Positions 1-5,133 of a stretch of 5,133 nt of DNA are shown here, in pieces (within the stretch, counting starts at the first letter, position 1; the number at the start of each line of letters is the position of its first letter). Both the position numbers and the translations under genes were made by a program. The DNA lies in contig JASHWM010000078.1 in NCBI GenBank assembly GCA_030044075.1, positions 1 through 5,133 of the forward strand. Direction: 5' to 3'. Origin of the DNA: Candidatus Rhabdochlamydia sp. (lineage in GTDB: Bacteria > Chlamydiota > Chlamydiia > Chlamydiales > Rhabdochlamydiaceae). The notes beneath the pieces were generated by a model. The model was not told where the DNA came from, did not search any database, and worked only from the letters and a program-made list of their open reading frames with translations.

Positions 1-123
1 TCCTTTTGGGCCAGCTACCCCAAATGCACTTTGGTTTCTTCCTGTTTCAGCAAATAGCGGAGTTGATCCGAGTACAAATATCGAGGCAATCAATGCTAGA
101 TACAACTGAGAGGTTTTTTGCAT
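1..123 (-). CDS. Secreted protein of unknown function, N-terminal part only
   Basis: An open frame starts at ATG (123-121) and continues without a stop through the left edge, giving the first 41 residues. I do not recognise the protein. Residues 1-25 look like a classical Sec signal peptide: a short n-region MQKTSQ with Lys3, a hydrophobic core of about L7-G19, then a polar/proline c-region ending PLFA, with likely cleavage before Glu26. The mature part visible is only 16 residues (ETGRNQSAFGVAGPKG), which is polar and glycine-rich. A good ribosome binding site, AGGGA at 133-129, lies 5 bases upstream of the ATG, and a minus-strand TATAAT lies further up. The gene is divergent from the sulfotransferase. 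The last seven residues GVAGPKG match Gly-X-Y phasing, but that is far too little to call a collagen-like protein. It could equally be an outer membrane, periplasmic or secreted protein. Confidence 0.7.
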   Translation of the reverse strand, partial: MQKTSQLYLALIASIFVLGSTPLFAETGRNQSAFGVAGPKG

Positions 124-242
124 AAAGATCCCTATCATTTTGAGAATAATAACCTGAAATTTCTACAGGACACCGTTACACGTTCTGAGGCACATCGCCC
201 ATTCTTCTCTTACAGGGCAAGTTCGATATCCTGTTGCCTTTT

Positions 243-257
243 CAAATTATAAATTTG
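243..257. repeat. Perfect 15-base palindrome over the minus-strand -10 box
   Basis: CAAATT and AATTTG form a perfect inverted repeat separated by ATA. It overlaps the TATAAT of the putative minus-strand promoter, a position where a repressor could block transcription. The arms are short and A+T-rich and there is no second copy, so it may be coincidental. Confidence 0.35.
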
Positions 258-274
258 TAAAAAGAGCTAAGCTA
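246..274 (-). promoter_or_regulatory. Candidate promoter of the leftward secreted-protein gene
   Basis: The minus strand carries a perfect TATAAT at 251-246. No good -35 box is present: the best fit is TTAGCT-like with an 18-base spacer, matching TTGACA at three positions. Predicted transcription would start near 239-240, leaving a leader of roughly 115 bases before the ATG at 123. The -10 box is covered by a palindrome (243-257). The region is very A+T-rich, so a chance TATAAT is quite possible. Confidence 0.3.
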
Positions 275-473
275 ACCCAACTTGAAAAAGGTTACAATGT
301 TTTTTTTAAGAGAAAAGCAAAAAATTGAAAAAATTTTAAAACCTCTCTATGGATCCATTAAAAAAAATTGACGCAAAACATATCCTCAAGCAGATTTACC
401 GAAGATTTTTTCATCAATTCATGGTCAATTGCTGGAACGAAAGTAGATATTAAGATGGTTAAACATGTCACTT

Positions 474-480
474 AGGAAGG
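474..480 (+). promoter_or_regulatory. Strong ribosome binding site of the sulfotransferase gene
   Basis: AGGAAGG lies 6 bases before ATG 487, close to ideal Shine-Dalgarno spacing. It fixes the start upstream of the hydrophobic N-terminus and so supports the signal peptide being translated. Confidence 0.8.
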
Positions 481-486
481 TCCTCA

Positions 487-1284
487 ATGAATCGGCCCAT
501 ACAAGCCTTTGTTTTTTTTCTGTTCTTCCTTAATTTTCAGCCAGCTAGATGCTCAGAAAAAATCTCAAGAGAAGACAAGACGATTGCAGTTTTTACAATG
601 CCAAAGTCAGGAACGCACCTTATAAAAAAGCTCATCCACGAAATTACGGACCTTCCTATTTCTTCTAGACCTGCCCTTTTTTTTCAACTTTTCGGACCGG
701 ATGACAGATATGCTTTCATCCAACACGTCTTTACCGCCTATAATTTTCTAAGAAATGACACATCCAATCGCTATATCAAATTACTCTTGATAAGGGATCC
801 AAGGGACATCATTATCTCAAAAGTATTCTGGCTGCAAAAGAACCAGCATTGGTTTAAAGACGACTTAAAAAAATCCATTCATCAGATCATCTCTCTTCCT
901 GTGGAAGAGCAGATCACAGCTGTTATTAACTTTCCTGACGAATACTTCAGCACTCATTATTTTGCAAAAAACGCATACGCATGGATGAAAGACCCAAGCG
1001 TATATGTCTGCCGATTCGAAGATCTTGTTGGATCTCATGGAGGGGGAGATGATGATGCGCAGGCCAAGGCAATCCGTTCTTTAGCGTCCCATATCGGATA
1101 TTCGCTGACTGATCAAGAAATTGCAGATATTACAGGCGAGCTTTTTGGGGAAACAATAACGTTCCGAAAAGGACAAATTGGCACATGGCGCGAATATTTT
1201 ACTCCCGAACATAAGGAAATGTGTAAAAAAGTATTAGGGCAGGACCTAATCAACCTAGGCTATGAAAAAGACTTTAACTGGTAA
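487..1284 (+). CDS. Sulfotransferase family protein with N-terminal signal peptide or anchor
   Basis: This 265-residue protein has the motifs of the PAPS-dependent sulfotransferase family (Sulfotransfer_1), which moves a sulfuryl group from PAPS to a hydroxyl or amine. Visible motifs are the 5'-phosphosulfate loop PKSGTH (residues 39-44), the 3'-phosphate motif RDPRD with Ser111 (103-111), RFEDL (176-180), and the C-terminal RKGQIGTW (227-234), close to the RKGxxGxW nucleotide-binding signature. His80, in FIQH before the RDPRD strand, is the likely catalytic base. Length suits a single-domain enzyme. Unusually, the core begins only near residue 31, after a Phe-rich hydrophobic segment (about 5-17) following MNRP, then QPARCS; this looks like a signal peptide or type II anchor. 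PARC is not a good lipobox. The start is set by AGGAAGG at 474-480. It is probably cotranscribed with the glycosyltransferase downstream. The acceptor cannot be told from sequence: lipid, glycan, protein or small molecule are all possible. Confidence 0.88.
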   Translation: MNRPIQAFVFFLFFLNFQPARCSEKISREDKTIAVFTMPKSGTHLIKKLIHEITDLPISSRPALFFQLFGPDDRYAFIQHVFTAYNFLRNDTSNRYIKLLLIRDPRDIIISKVFWLQKNQHWFKDDLKKSIHQIISLPVEEQITAVINFPDEYFSTHYFAKNAYAWMKDPSVYVCRFEDLVGSHGGGDDDAQAKAIRSLASHIGYSLTDQEIADITGELFGETITFRKGQIGTWREYFTPEHKEMCKKVLGQDLINLGYEKDFNW

Positions 1285-1358
1285 GAAATAAATGGAAAAA
1301 TTTCTTTGCTGCAAAACCTGTCCATCTTCTAAATTCTCATCCGAAATTGATTGTCAAC

Positions 1359-1363
1359 AGAGG
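1359..1363 (+). promoter_or_regulatory. Ribosome binding site that sets the glycosyltransferase start
   Basis: AGAGG lies 5 bases before ATG 1369. It falls inside the six extra codons that would be added by starting at TTG 1351, and TTG 1351 has no comparable site of its own. This favours ATG 1369, which also gives a clean signal peptide. Confidence 0.7.
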
Positions 1364-1368
1364 TTTAT

Positions 1369-2541
1369 ATGATACAACTCATTCAATATTTTATCGCGTT
1401 TCTCTTGCTCCTCCCTTTTTGCTCGCAGGCCAAAGAGACCATTTGCCTGAACATGATCGTAAAAAATGAGAGCGGGATCATTAAGCGCTGCTTAGATTCC
1501 GTGAAGCCCGTCATCGATTATTGGGTCATTGTAGATACAGGTTCCACAGATGGCACCCAAGAGATCATCAAAGAATACATGAAAGACATCCCCGGAGAGC
1601 TGCATGAAAGGCCATGGAAGAACTTTGGCCACAACCGCACCGAGGCGATCCAGCTTGCCAATGGAAAAAGCGACTATATTCTTATTATTGATGCTGACGA
1701 TAAACTGGTCTTGGAACCAGATTTTCAACCCGACCTCAAACTCGATCTTTACCATATGTGGCGAGGCACGGATGACTTTTCGTACCTTTCAGCGCATATT
1801 GTTAAAGGAAATTTACCGTGGAGATGGGTAGGTGTCGTCCATGAGTATTTGGAATGCGACCGTGCATATACTTCAGGAGTGCTAAATGGGGTAAAAAACG
1901 TCATCGGCTCCGGAGGAGCAAATTCTAAAGATCCTCAAAAGTTCTTAAGGTACGTAAATCTCTTGCTGGACGGGTTAAAAGAAGAGCCCAATAACACCCG
2001 CTACAGGTTCTACCTTGCCGAAAGTTATAAGGATGCGGGAATGAAAGAACAAGCTATCGAAGCCTACCAAAAGCGGATCGACATGAATGGCTGGGATGAA
2101 GAGGTCTTCTGGTCTTATTTACAGATAGCCCATCTTAAGAAGGAACTTGGCCACTCGATAGACAGCGTGATCGACAGCTACTATCGAGCCCATCGTTTTC
2201 GTCCCCACCGCTCTGAGCCTGTCTATTATCTTGCTGAAATTTACAACCAGCAACAAAACTATCAAATGGCCTATGAGTGCCTAAAAGGAAAGCTAATGAC
2301 CCCTAGGCCCCTGCAAAAAGATCTTCTTTTTAACATGGAGTGGATTGATAAATATGGGCTCCTTTTCCAACTATCGATCTGCTCGTATTACATAGGTTTT
2401 TATCAAGAATCTTTGGTTTTGTGCGACGCTTTGCTGAAAAACGAGAAACTGCCTGAACACTTGCGCAACCAAACAGAACTTAACCGTAGCTTTCCTCTGA
2501 TGAAACTTAATGCGATCTCAGCGGAGAAAACGGCAAATTAG
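1369..2541 (+). CDS. Exported family 2 glycosyltransferase with TPR-like C-terminal region
   Basis: The 390-residue protein starts at ATG 1369 (AGAGG 5 bases upstream); TTG 1351 would add six residues ahead of the signal peptide. Residues 1-21 form a signal peptide with hydrophobic core IAFLLLLPF and probable cleavage after CSQA, just before the catalytic domain. The GT-A fold domain follows: LNMIVKNES (27-35, opening strand), DTGSTDGT (56-63, nucleotide-binding region), and DADD (108-111, the DxD-type metal/nucleotide-sugar site). WVGVVHEYLE (153-162) is a conserved-looking motif of TPR-linked GT2 proteins. From about residue 200 to 320 there are helical TPR-like repeats, for example TRYRFYLAESYKDAG with KEQAIEAY, and EPVYYLAEIYNQQQNY with MAYECL. 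Such enzymes transfer a sugar from a nucleotide-sugar donor; the TPR part may bind a protein acceptor. Donor and acceptor are unknown. It lies 84 bases after the sulfotransferase on the same strand and ends before a terminator. The export signal is unusual for this family. Confidence 0.88.
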   Translation: MIQLIQYFIAFLLLLPFCSQAKETICLNMIVKNESGIIKRCLDSVKPVIDYWVIVDTGSTDGTQEIIKEYMKDIPGELHERPWKNFGHNRTEAIQLANGKSDYILIIDADDKLVLEPDFQPDLKLDLYHMWRGTDDFSYLSAHIVKGNLPWRWVGVVHEYLECDRAYTSGVLNGVKNVIGSGGANSKDPQKFLRYVNLLLDGLKEEPNNTRYRFYLAESYKDAGMKEQAIEAYQKRIDMNGWDEEVFWSYLQIAHLKKELGHSIDSVIDSYYRAHRFRPHRSEPVYYLAEIYNQQQNYQMAYECLKGKLMTPRPLQKDLLFNMEWIDKYGLLFQLSICSYYIGFYQESLVLCDALLKNEKLPEHLRNQTELNRSFPLMKLNAISAEKTAN

Positions 2542-2570
2542 CAGTGGGATTGAAACTAGAAAAGACATAT

Positions 2571-2598
2571 AGGGGGGAGGTTGCATCCCCCTTTTTTT
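2571..2598 (+). terminator. Rho-independent terminator after the glycosyltransferase
   Basis: GGGGGA (2573-2578) pairs perfectly with TCCCCC (2586-2591) around the 7-base loop GGTTGCA, followed by seven T (2592-2598). G2572 and A2571 can extend the stem by pairing with the first T residues. It sits 30 bases after the glycosyltransferase stop. On the minus strand the same hairpin follows acpP by about 20 bases but has only a broken T tract (TATATGTCTTTT), so it may also end the fab operon, less efficiently. Confidence 0.88.
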
Positions 2599-2612
2599 AA
2601 GGAAAAAGTCTA

Positions 2613-2846
2613 CTAACTTTTTCTTTTCTTGATGTATTCGACAACATCTCCGACAGTTTTAAGCTTTTCAGCGTCTTCTTCAGAGATCTCAAAACCGAAT
2701 CTTTCTTCAAATGTCATGATGAGCTCTGTAAGGTCCAATGAGTCGGCATTTAGATCCTCTACGAAAGATTTAGCTAAAGACACATCAGCTGCGTCTACTC
2801 CTAACTGTTCGACAACGATGTCGATTACTTCACGTTCTATTGACAT
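2613..2846 (-). CDS. acpP: Acyl carrier protein
   Basis: This 77-residue acidic protein is the usual length for the bacterial type II fatty-acid-synthesis acyl carrier protein. It carries the growing acyl chain on a 4'-phosphopantetheine arm in the cytosol and shuttles it among FabD, FabH, FabG and other enzymes. The attachment site is Ser36 in [12 protein letters not shown] (residues 33-44). The flanking acidic helix II (Asp35 to Glu48) is the partner-recognition surface. The rest follows the four-helix ACP pattern, ending [14 protein letters not shown]; the basic tail is a small departure. ATG is at 2846-2844, with AAGGA (2857-2853) 6 bases upstream. It is the last gene of the fab operon, 38 bases after fabG. 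That gap has no evident terminator, though acpP may also have extra transcription of its own given how abundant ACP must be. A convergent terminator follows. Confidence 0.97.
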   Translation of the reverse strand: MSIEREVIDIVVEQLGVDAADVSLAKSFVEDLNADSLDLTELIMTFEERFGFEISEEDAEKLKTVGDVVEYIKKRKS

Positions 2847-2884
2847 ATTTTTTCCTTTATTCGAATAAAAAACAAAACTTGTGA

Positions 2885-3640
2885 TTACATCACCATACCG
2901 CCATCAACAGTCAACACCTGCCCTGTAATATAATCAGACAAGTTTGATGCAAGAAATACAGCAGCATCGGCGATATTTTTAGTTGTACCCAACTGACCCA
3001 TCGGAATCTTTGCGAATATAGCTTCCTTTTGGGCATCAGAAAGCTCATCTGTCATTCTCGTCTTGATAAATCCCGGAGCAATGCAATTGACGCATATGCC
3101 CCTGGTTGCAACCTCGAGAGCTAAAGACTTTGTAAAACCTATCACGCCCGCTTTCGACGCAGAATAATTAACCTGACCGGCATTTCCTGTCAAGCCTACA
3201 ACGGAGGATACGTTAATAATTTTACCAAAACGGGCCTTCATCATGGGTCGGATTACGGCCTGGCACGCATTGAAGACCGATTTTAGATTGACATCCAAAA
3301 CCTCATCCCAATCCTGCTCTTTCATTTTCATTAATAGGCCATCGCGAGTGATCCCGGCATTGTTGACAAGGATATCGATTCCGCTCCAAGTGTTGAGGAT
3401 GTCGCTTAGCGCCTCTTGCATTTCCTGTGTGCTGGCCACATTCACAATTTTATAGCAAAACTTTTGCTCAGGAAACGCTCTGTTTTGCTCAAGCTCTTTG
3501 AGGACCTGTTCTGCCCTTTCAAGGTTTGTTCCCAAAATTGCAACATCGGCCCCATGTTTCGCGTATTCTAAAGCAATTTCCCGTCCGATCCCAGCGGTGG
3601 CCCCAGTGACAACGGCCCTTTTTTTCGTTAGCAAGTGCAT
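2885..3640 (-). CDS. fabG: 3-oxoacyl-[acyl-carrier-protein] reductase
   Basis: FabG reduces 3-ketoacyl-ACP to 3-hydroxyacyl-ACP with NADPH, the first reductive step of each elongation cycle, in the cytosol. The 251-residue protein is a classical short-chain dehydrogenase. It has the glycine-rich cofactor loop TGATAGIG (12-19), NNAG (93-96), and the catalytic tetrad Asn118, Ser146 (in INVSSVVG), Tyr159 and Lys163 (YSASK). The PG motif (189-190) and the C-terminal [13 protein letters not shown] are typical of FabG. It is slightly longer than the E. coli enzyme, with extra residues around 50-62 ([10 protein letters not shown]). The start at ATG 3640 is supported by GAAGGA (3652-3647) 6 bases upstream, which lies inside the end of fabD. 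The first 13 bases overlap fabD, so the two genes are probably translationally coupled. Many short-chain dehydrogenases look alike, but the fabD/acpP context settles the identity. Confidence 0.96.
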   Translation of the reverse strand: MHLLTKKRAVVTGATAGIGREIALEYAKHGADVAILGTNLERAEQVLKELEQNRAFPEQKFCYKIVNVASTQEMQEALSDILNTWSGIDILVNNAGITRDGLLMKMKEQDWDEVLDVNLKSVFNACQAVIRPMMKARFGKIINVSSVVGLTGNAGQVNYSASKAGVIGFTKSLALEVATRGICVNCIAPGFIKTRMTDELSDAQKEAIFAKIPMGQLGTTKNIADAAVFLASNLSDYITGQVLTVDGGMVM

Positions 3641-4584
3641 AGGTTTTCCTTCATTTTAGCGATTTCTTCTAGATCAGCAATCTTTTGCAGGTTGCATGTG
3701 CTCTGCATAACGCCGATCTTGCGGTTCATGCCGCTCAAGGTCGTTCCGGGCCCAATTTCCAAGAAATGATCGATCTTTCCAAGAGCTATGGCGCGGACCC
3801 CTTTTTCCCAGCGGACCGGGCTTGTGACCTGGTCGATCATATAACGTTTAATGTCCTGTACGGAATTAACAAAATCTCCGGGGACGTTCATGACAAGAGA
3901 CACGCTGCTGTCTTTCAGCCCTGCTGCACTGATCTTTGGCGCAAGCCTTGCTCTGGCCTTTTCCATGAAAGGCGTATGAAAAGCTCCTGAGACCTCAAGG
4001 GGGAGAACTCTTTTAGCTCCCTTTTGCTTCAACACTTCGGAAGCGGCATCCAAACCTTCCGGGCTCCCTGCCAGGACGACCTGTCCAGGGCAGTTGAGGT
4101 TGGCGACCCAAACCTGCTCTTTTTGCGAAACCTCTCTCATGATCTCTTCTACCTGGTCGCTTTCCAGGCCAAGGACTACTCTCATAGAGCCCTGCTTTTC
4201 AAGGCAGGCCTCGTGCATATATAGGGCCCTGTCCCGGACAAGAAGGAGCGTGCTTGCAAAATCAAGTTTTTGAGAAGCATAAAGAGCGGAATACTCTCCA
4301 AGGCTTAGTCCAGCACAGACGCTCGGAGAAATCTCCGGGAATTGCTTCTCTAGCGTGCGTAGTAGTGCAACACTGACAATAAAGATCGCTAGCTGGCTGT
4401 TTTTTGTTAGGGTAAGCTCACTTGCAGGCCCTTCAAAGATCAAGCCAGAAAAATTTTGGGATAGTAGTTCATCGGCTTCCTGGAAGGTCTCTTTGGCTTC
4501 AAGAAAGGTGTCATAAAAATCTTTACCCATTCCAGGATATTGGGAACCTTGTCCAGGGAACAAAAATGCATACCTTTTGTCCAT
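3628..4584 (-). CDS. fabD: Malonyl-CoA-acyl carrier protein transacylase
   Basis: FabD transfers malonyl from CoA to the ACP, supplying the extender unit for chain growth. From ATG 4584 it is 318 residues, normal for the family. It has the N-terminal FPGQGSQ (9-15, oxyanion Gln region), the nucleophile elbow GLSLGE with Ser94, Arg119 for the malonyl carboxylate (RDRALYM), and catalytic His203 in GAFHTPFM. EIGPG (276-280) is the usual C-terminal motif. Leu93 replaces the His found just before the nucleophile in GHSLGE of E. coli; this is not a catalytic position. GTG 4596 would give four more residues and overlap fabH by 11 bases, but GGAG at 4594-4591 lies 6 bases before ATG 4584, so the ATG is preferred. 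That leaves a single base between fabH and fabD. The 3' end (LCTC) overlaps fabG by 13 bases. Confidence 0.96.
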   Translation of the reverse strand: MDKRYAFLFPGQGSQYPGMGKDFYDTFLEAKETFQEADELLSQNFSGLIFEGPASELTLTKNSQLAIFIVSVALLRTLEKQFPEISPSVCAGLSLGEYSALYASQKLDFASTLLLVRDRALYMHEACLEKQGSMRVVLGLESDQVEEIMREVSQKEQVWVANLNCPGQVVLAGSPEGLDAASEVLKQKGAKRVLPLEVSGAFHTPFMEKARARLAPKISAAGLKDSSVSLVMNVPGDFVNSVQDIKRYMIDQVTSPVRWEKGVRAIALGKIDHFLEIGPGTTLSGMNRKIGVMQSTCNLQKIADLEEIAKMKENLCTC

Positions 4585-4585
4585 A

Positions 4586-5133
4586 CTATTCTCCACATGT
4601 TAAAACGGAAGCTCCCCAGGTGAGCCCGGCTCCAAACGCCACAAGTAAAAGGTTCTGGCCTACCGACAGGTTCTCTCTGCGGATGAGCTCATCGACAGCA
4701 ATGCCGACGGATGATGCGGAAGTATTTCCATATTTATGGATCGTCATGAATACGCGCTCCATAGGGACCTGAAATCGTTTTGCCATCGCTTCGATGATCC
4801 GGATATTGGCCTGGTGGGGAACAAGCCAGCTAATGTCGCTCTCGGGGATCTTTGCTTCGTCCAGACAGTCCTTGGCAGCATTTTCCATCCTTCGGACGGC
4901 GTGCTTGAACACTTCTTTTCCTGTCATTTGTAAAAAATGCTGGTCAGCGGCAACAGTGTCTGCCGTTGCTGGCAACCTTGACCCGCCGGCAGGCAAAATC
5001 AGAAGCTCGGCCTGCTCTCCGTCTGCACCAAGGCGCACTTGTTTAATATCAAGGCCCTTTTGCTTATTAGAAGAGCTGACCACGCACGCCGATGCCCCAT
5101 CGCCGAAAAGCACACAGGTGTTGCGGTCTTTGT
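4586..5133 (-). CDS. fabH: 3-oxoacyl-[acyl-carrier-protein] synthase III, C-terminal part
   Basis: FabH (KAS III) starts fatty-acid synthesis by condensing an acyl-CoA primer with malonyl-ACP. Only the last 182 codons are in the window. The frame is open to the right edge, so the 5' end, including the active-site Cys, lies outside. The visible part begins KDRNTCVLFGDGASA, equivalent to the middle of the protein in known FabH enzymes (about residue 145 of roughly 320). It carries LPAGGSRLPA, the catalytic His in VPHQANIRI (codon 4816-4814) and the catalytic Asn in HKYGNTSAS (codon 4726-4724). The protein ends GAGLTWGASVLTCGE. GTG 5113 is an internal valine, not a start. PHQAN and GNTSAS distinguish it from FabB/FabF-type synthases. 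It is the first visible gene of the operon and lies 1 base upstream of fabD. Confidence 0.95.
   Translation of the reverse strand, partial: KDRNTCVLFGDGASACVVSSSNKQKGLDIKQVRLGADGEQAELLILPAGGSRLPATADTVAADQHFLQMTGKEVFKHAVRRMENAAKDCLDEAKIPESDISWLVPHQANIRIIEAMAKRFQVPMERVFMTIHKYGNTSASSVGIAVDELIRRENLSVGQNLLLVAFGAGLTWGASVLTCGE
4591..4594 (-). promoter_or_regulatory. Ribosome binding site that sets the fabD start
   Basis: GGAG within the last codons of fabH lies 6 bases before ATG 4584. It overlaps the alternative GTG 4596, which makes that GTG an unlikely start. Translation of fabD is probably coupled to termination on fabH at 4588-4586. Confidence 0.75.

Larger units (their letters stand above)
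124..486. other. A+T-rich divergent intergenic region
   Basis: This 363-base gap separates the divergent secreted-protein gene and the sulfotransferase, so it should hold promoters for both. Its right two-thirds are rich in A and T runs, including eight T at 300-307 and the self-complementary AAAATTTT at 330-337, which could bend DNA or act as UP elements. The best promoter-like element is on the minus strand (246-251). For the plus strand I see only weak candidates: TTGACG at 368-373 with no good -10 at the right distance, and TTGCTG (429-434), 16 bases, TAAGAT (451-456). An imperfect 7-bp stem pairs 214-220 with 234-240. A 34-codon ORF at 349-453 has no ribosome binding site. No tRNA, CRISPR or mobile-element signature was seen. 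Confidence 0.6.

Noticed and set aside
349..453. 34-codon plus-strand ORF starting MDPLKKIDAKHILKQ in the divergent intergenic region
   Set aside because: It has no Shine-Dalgarno sequence upstream (ACCTCTCT precedes the ATG), lies in A+T-rich control DNA, and resembles nothing I know.
487..555. Lipoprotein signal with Cys22 of the sulfotransferase
   Set aside because: The residues before the Cys are PAR, and Arg at -1 does not fit a lipobox.
1283..1306. A+T-rich stem AAGAAAT/ATTTCTT between the sulfotransferase and glycosyltransferase as a terminator
   Set aside because: The stem is weak, the loop is 10 bases and no T run follows, so it is unlikely to stop transcription.
1351..1368. TTG 1351 as start of the glycosyltransferase
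   Set aside because: The ribosome binding site AGAGG lies within these codons, and ATG 1369 gives a clean signal peptide.
1492..1831. ORFs on both strands inside the glycosyltransferase (minus 1492-1755, plus 1604-1831)
   Set aside because: They are alternative-frame readings of a well-supported gene and show no domain or ribosome binding site.
4585..4596. GTG 4596 as start of fabD
   Set aside because: This GTG overlaps the GGAG that is ideally placed for ATG 4584, and FabD proteins normally start close before the FPGQGSQ strand.
2629..4933. Plus-strand ORFs at 2629-2868, 3243-3455, 3685-3990, 4024-4224, 4422-4772 and 4736-4933
   Set aside because: All lie antisense to the fab genes, whose catalytic motifs are intact; their translations show no recognisable family.
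5111..5113. GTG 5113 as a start codon for a short KAS III gene
   Set aside because: The frame stays open to the window edge and the upstream residues KDRNTC match the FabH family, so this codon is an internal valine of a truncated gene.

Overview
The window most likely comes from a member of the Chlamydiae, probably an environmental (Parachlamydia/Waddlia-like) lineage. The main evidence is a compact minus-strand cluster, fabH-fabD-fabG-acpP. As I recall it, this is the gene order of the type II fatty-acid-synthesis cluster in Chlamydia, and the acyl carrier protein has the chlamydial-looking phosphopantetheine segment [10 protein letters not shown]. The genus cannot be fixed from the sequence alone. 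The left half is more A+T-rich than the fab half.

Layout. Bases 1-123 (minus) are the first 41 codons of a secreted protein that runs off the left edge; it begins with a clear signal peptide and I do not recognise it. Bases 124-486 are an A+T-rich divergent intergenic region with a perfect TATAAT on the minus strand sitting inside a small palindrome. Two plus-strand genes follow. The first is a PAPS-type sulfotransferase (487-1284) and the second, 84 bases downstream with no terminator between them, is a family 2 glycosyltransferase with a TPR-like C-terminal half (1369-2541). Both carry an N-terminal signal peptide or signal anchor. A rho-independent terminator (2571-2598) closes this unit and separates it from the convergent fab operon.

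The right half is the fab operon on the minus strand, transcribed from the right edge: fabH (3' part only), fabD, fabG and acpP. The genes are tightly packed: a 1-base gap fabH/fabD, a 13-base overlap fabD/fabG and 38 bases between fabG and acpP. Together they initiate and elongate fatty acids: FabD loads malonyl onto the ACP, FabH condenses acyl-CoA with malonyl-ACP, and FabG reduces the 3-ketoacyl-ACP. Catalytic residues are intact wherever they lie within the window.

The most interesting part is the left half. Two enzymes whose usual donors (PAPS and nucleotide sugars) are cytosolic both appear to be exported, next to a third exported protein. One reading is a secreted glycan- or host-modifying cassette acting in the vacuole or host lumen; that is inference. 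Two start codons were refined: the glycosyltransferase to ATG 1369 rather than TTG 1351, and fabD to ATG 4584 rather than GTG 4596.
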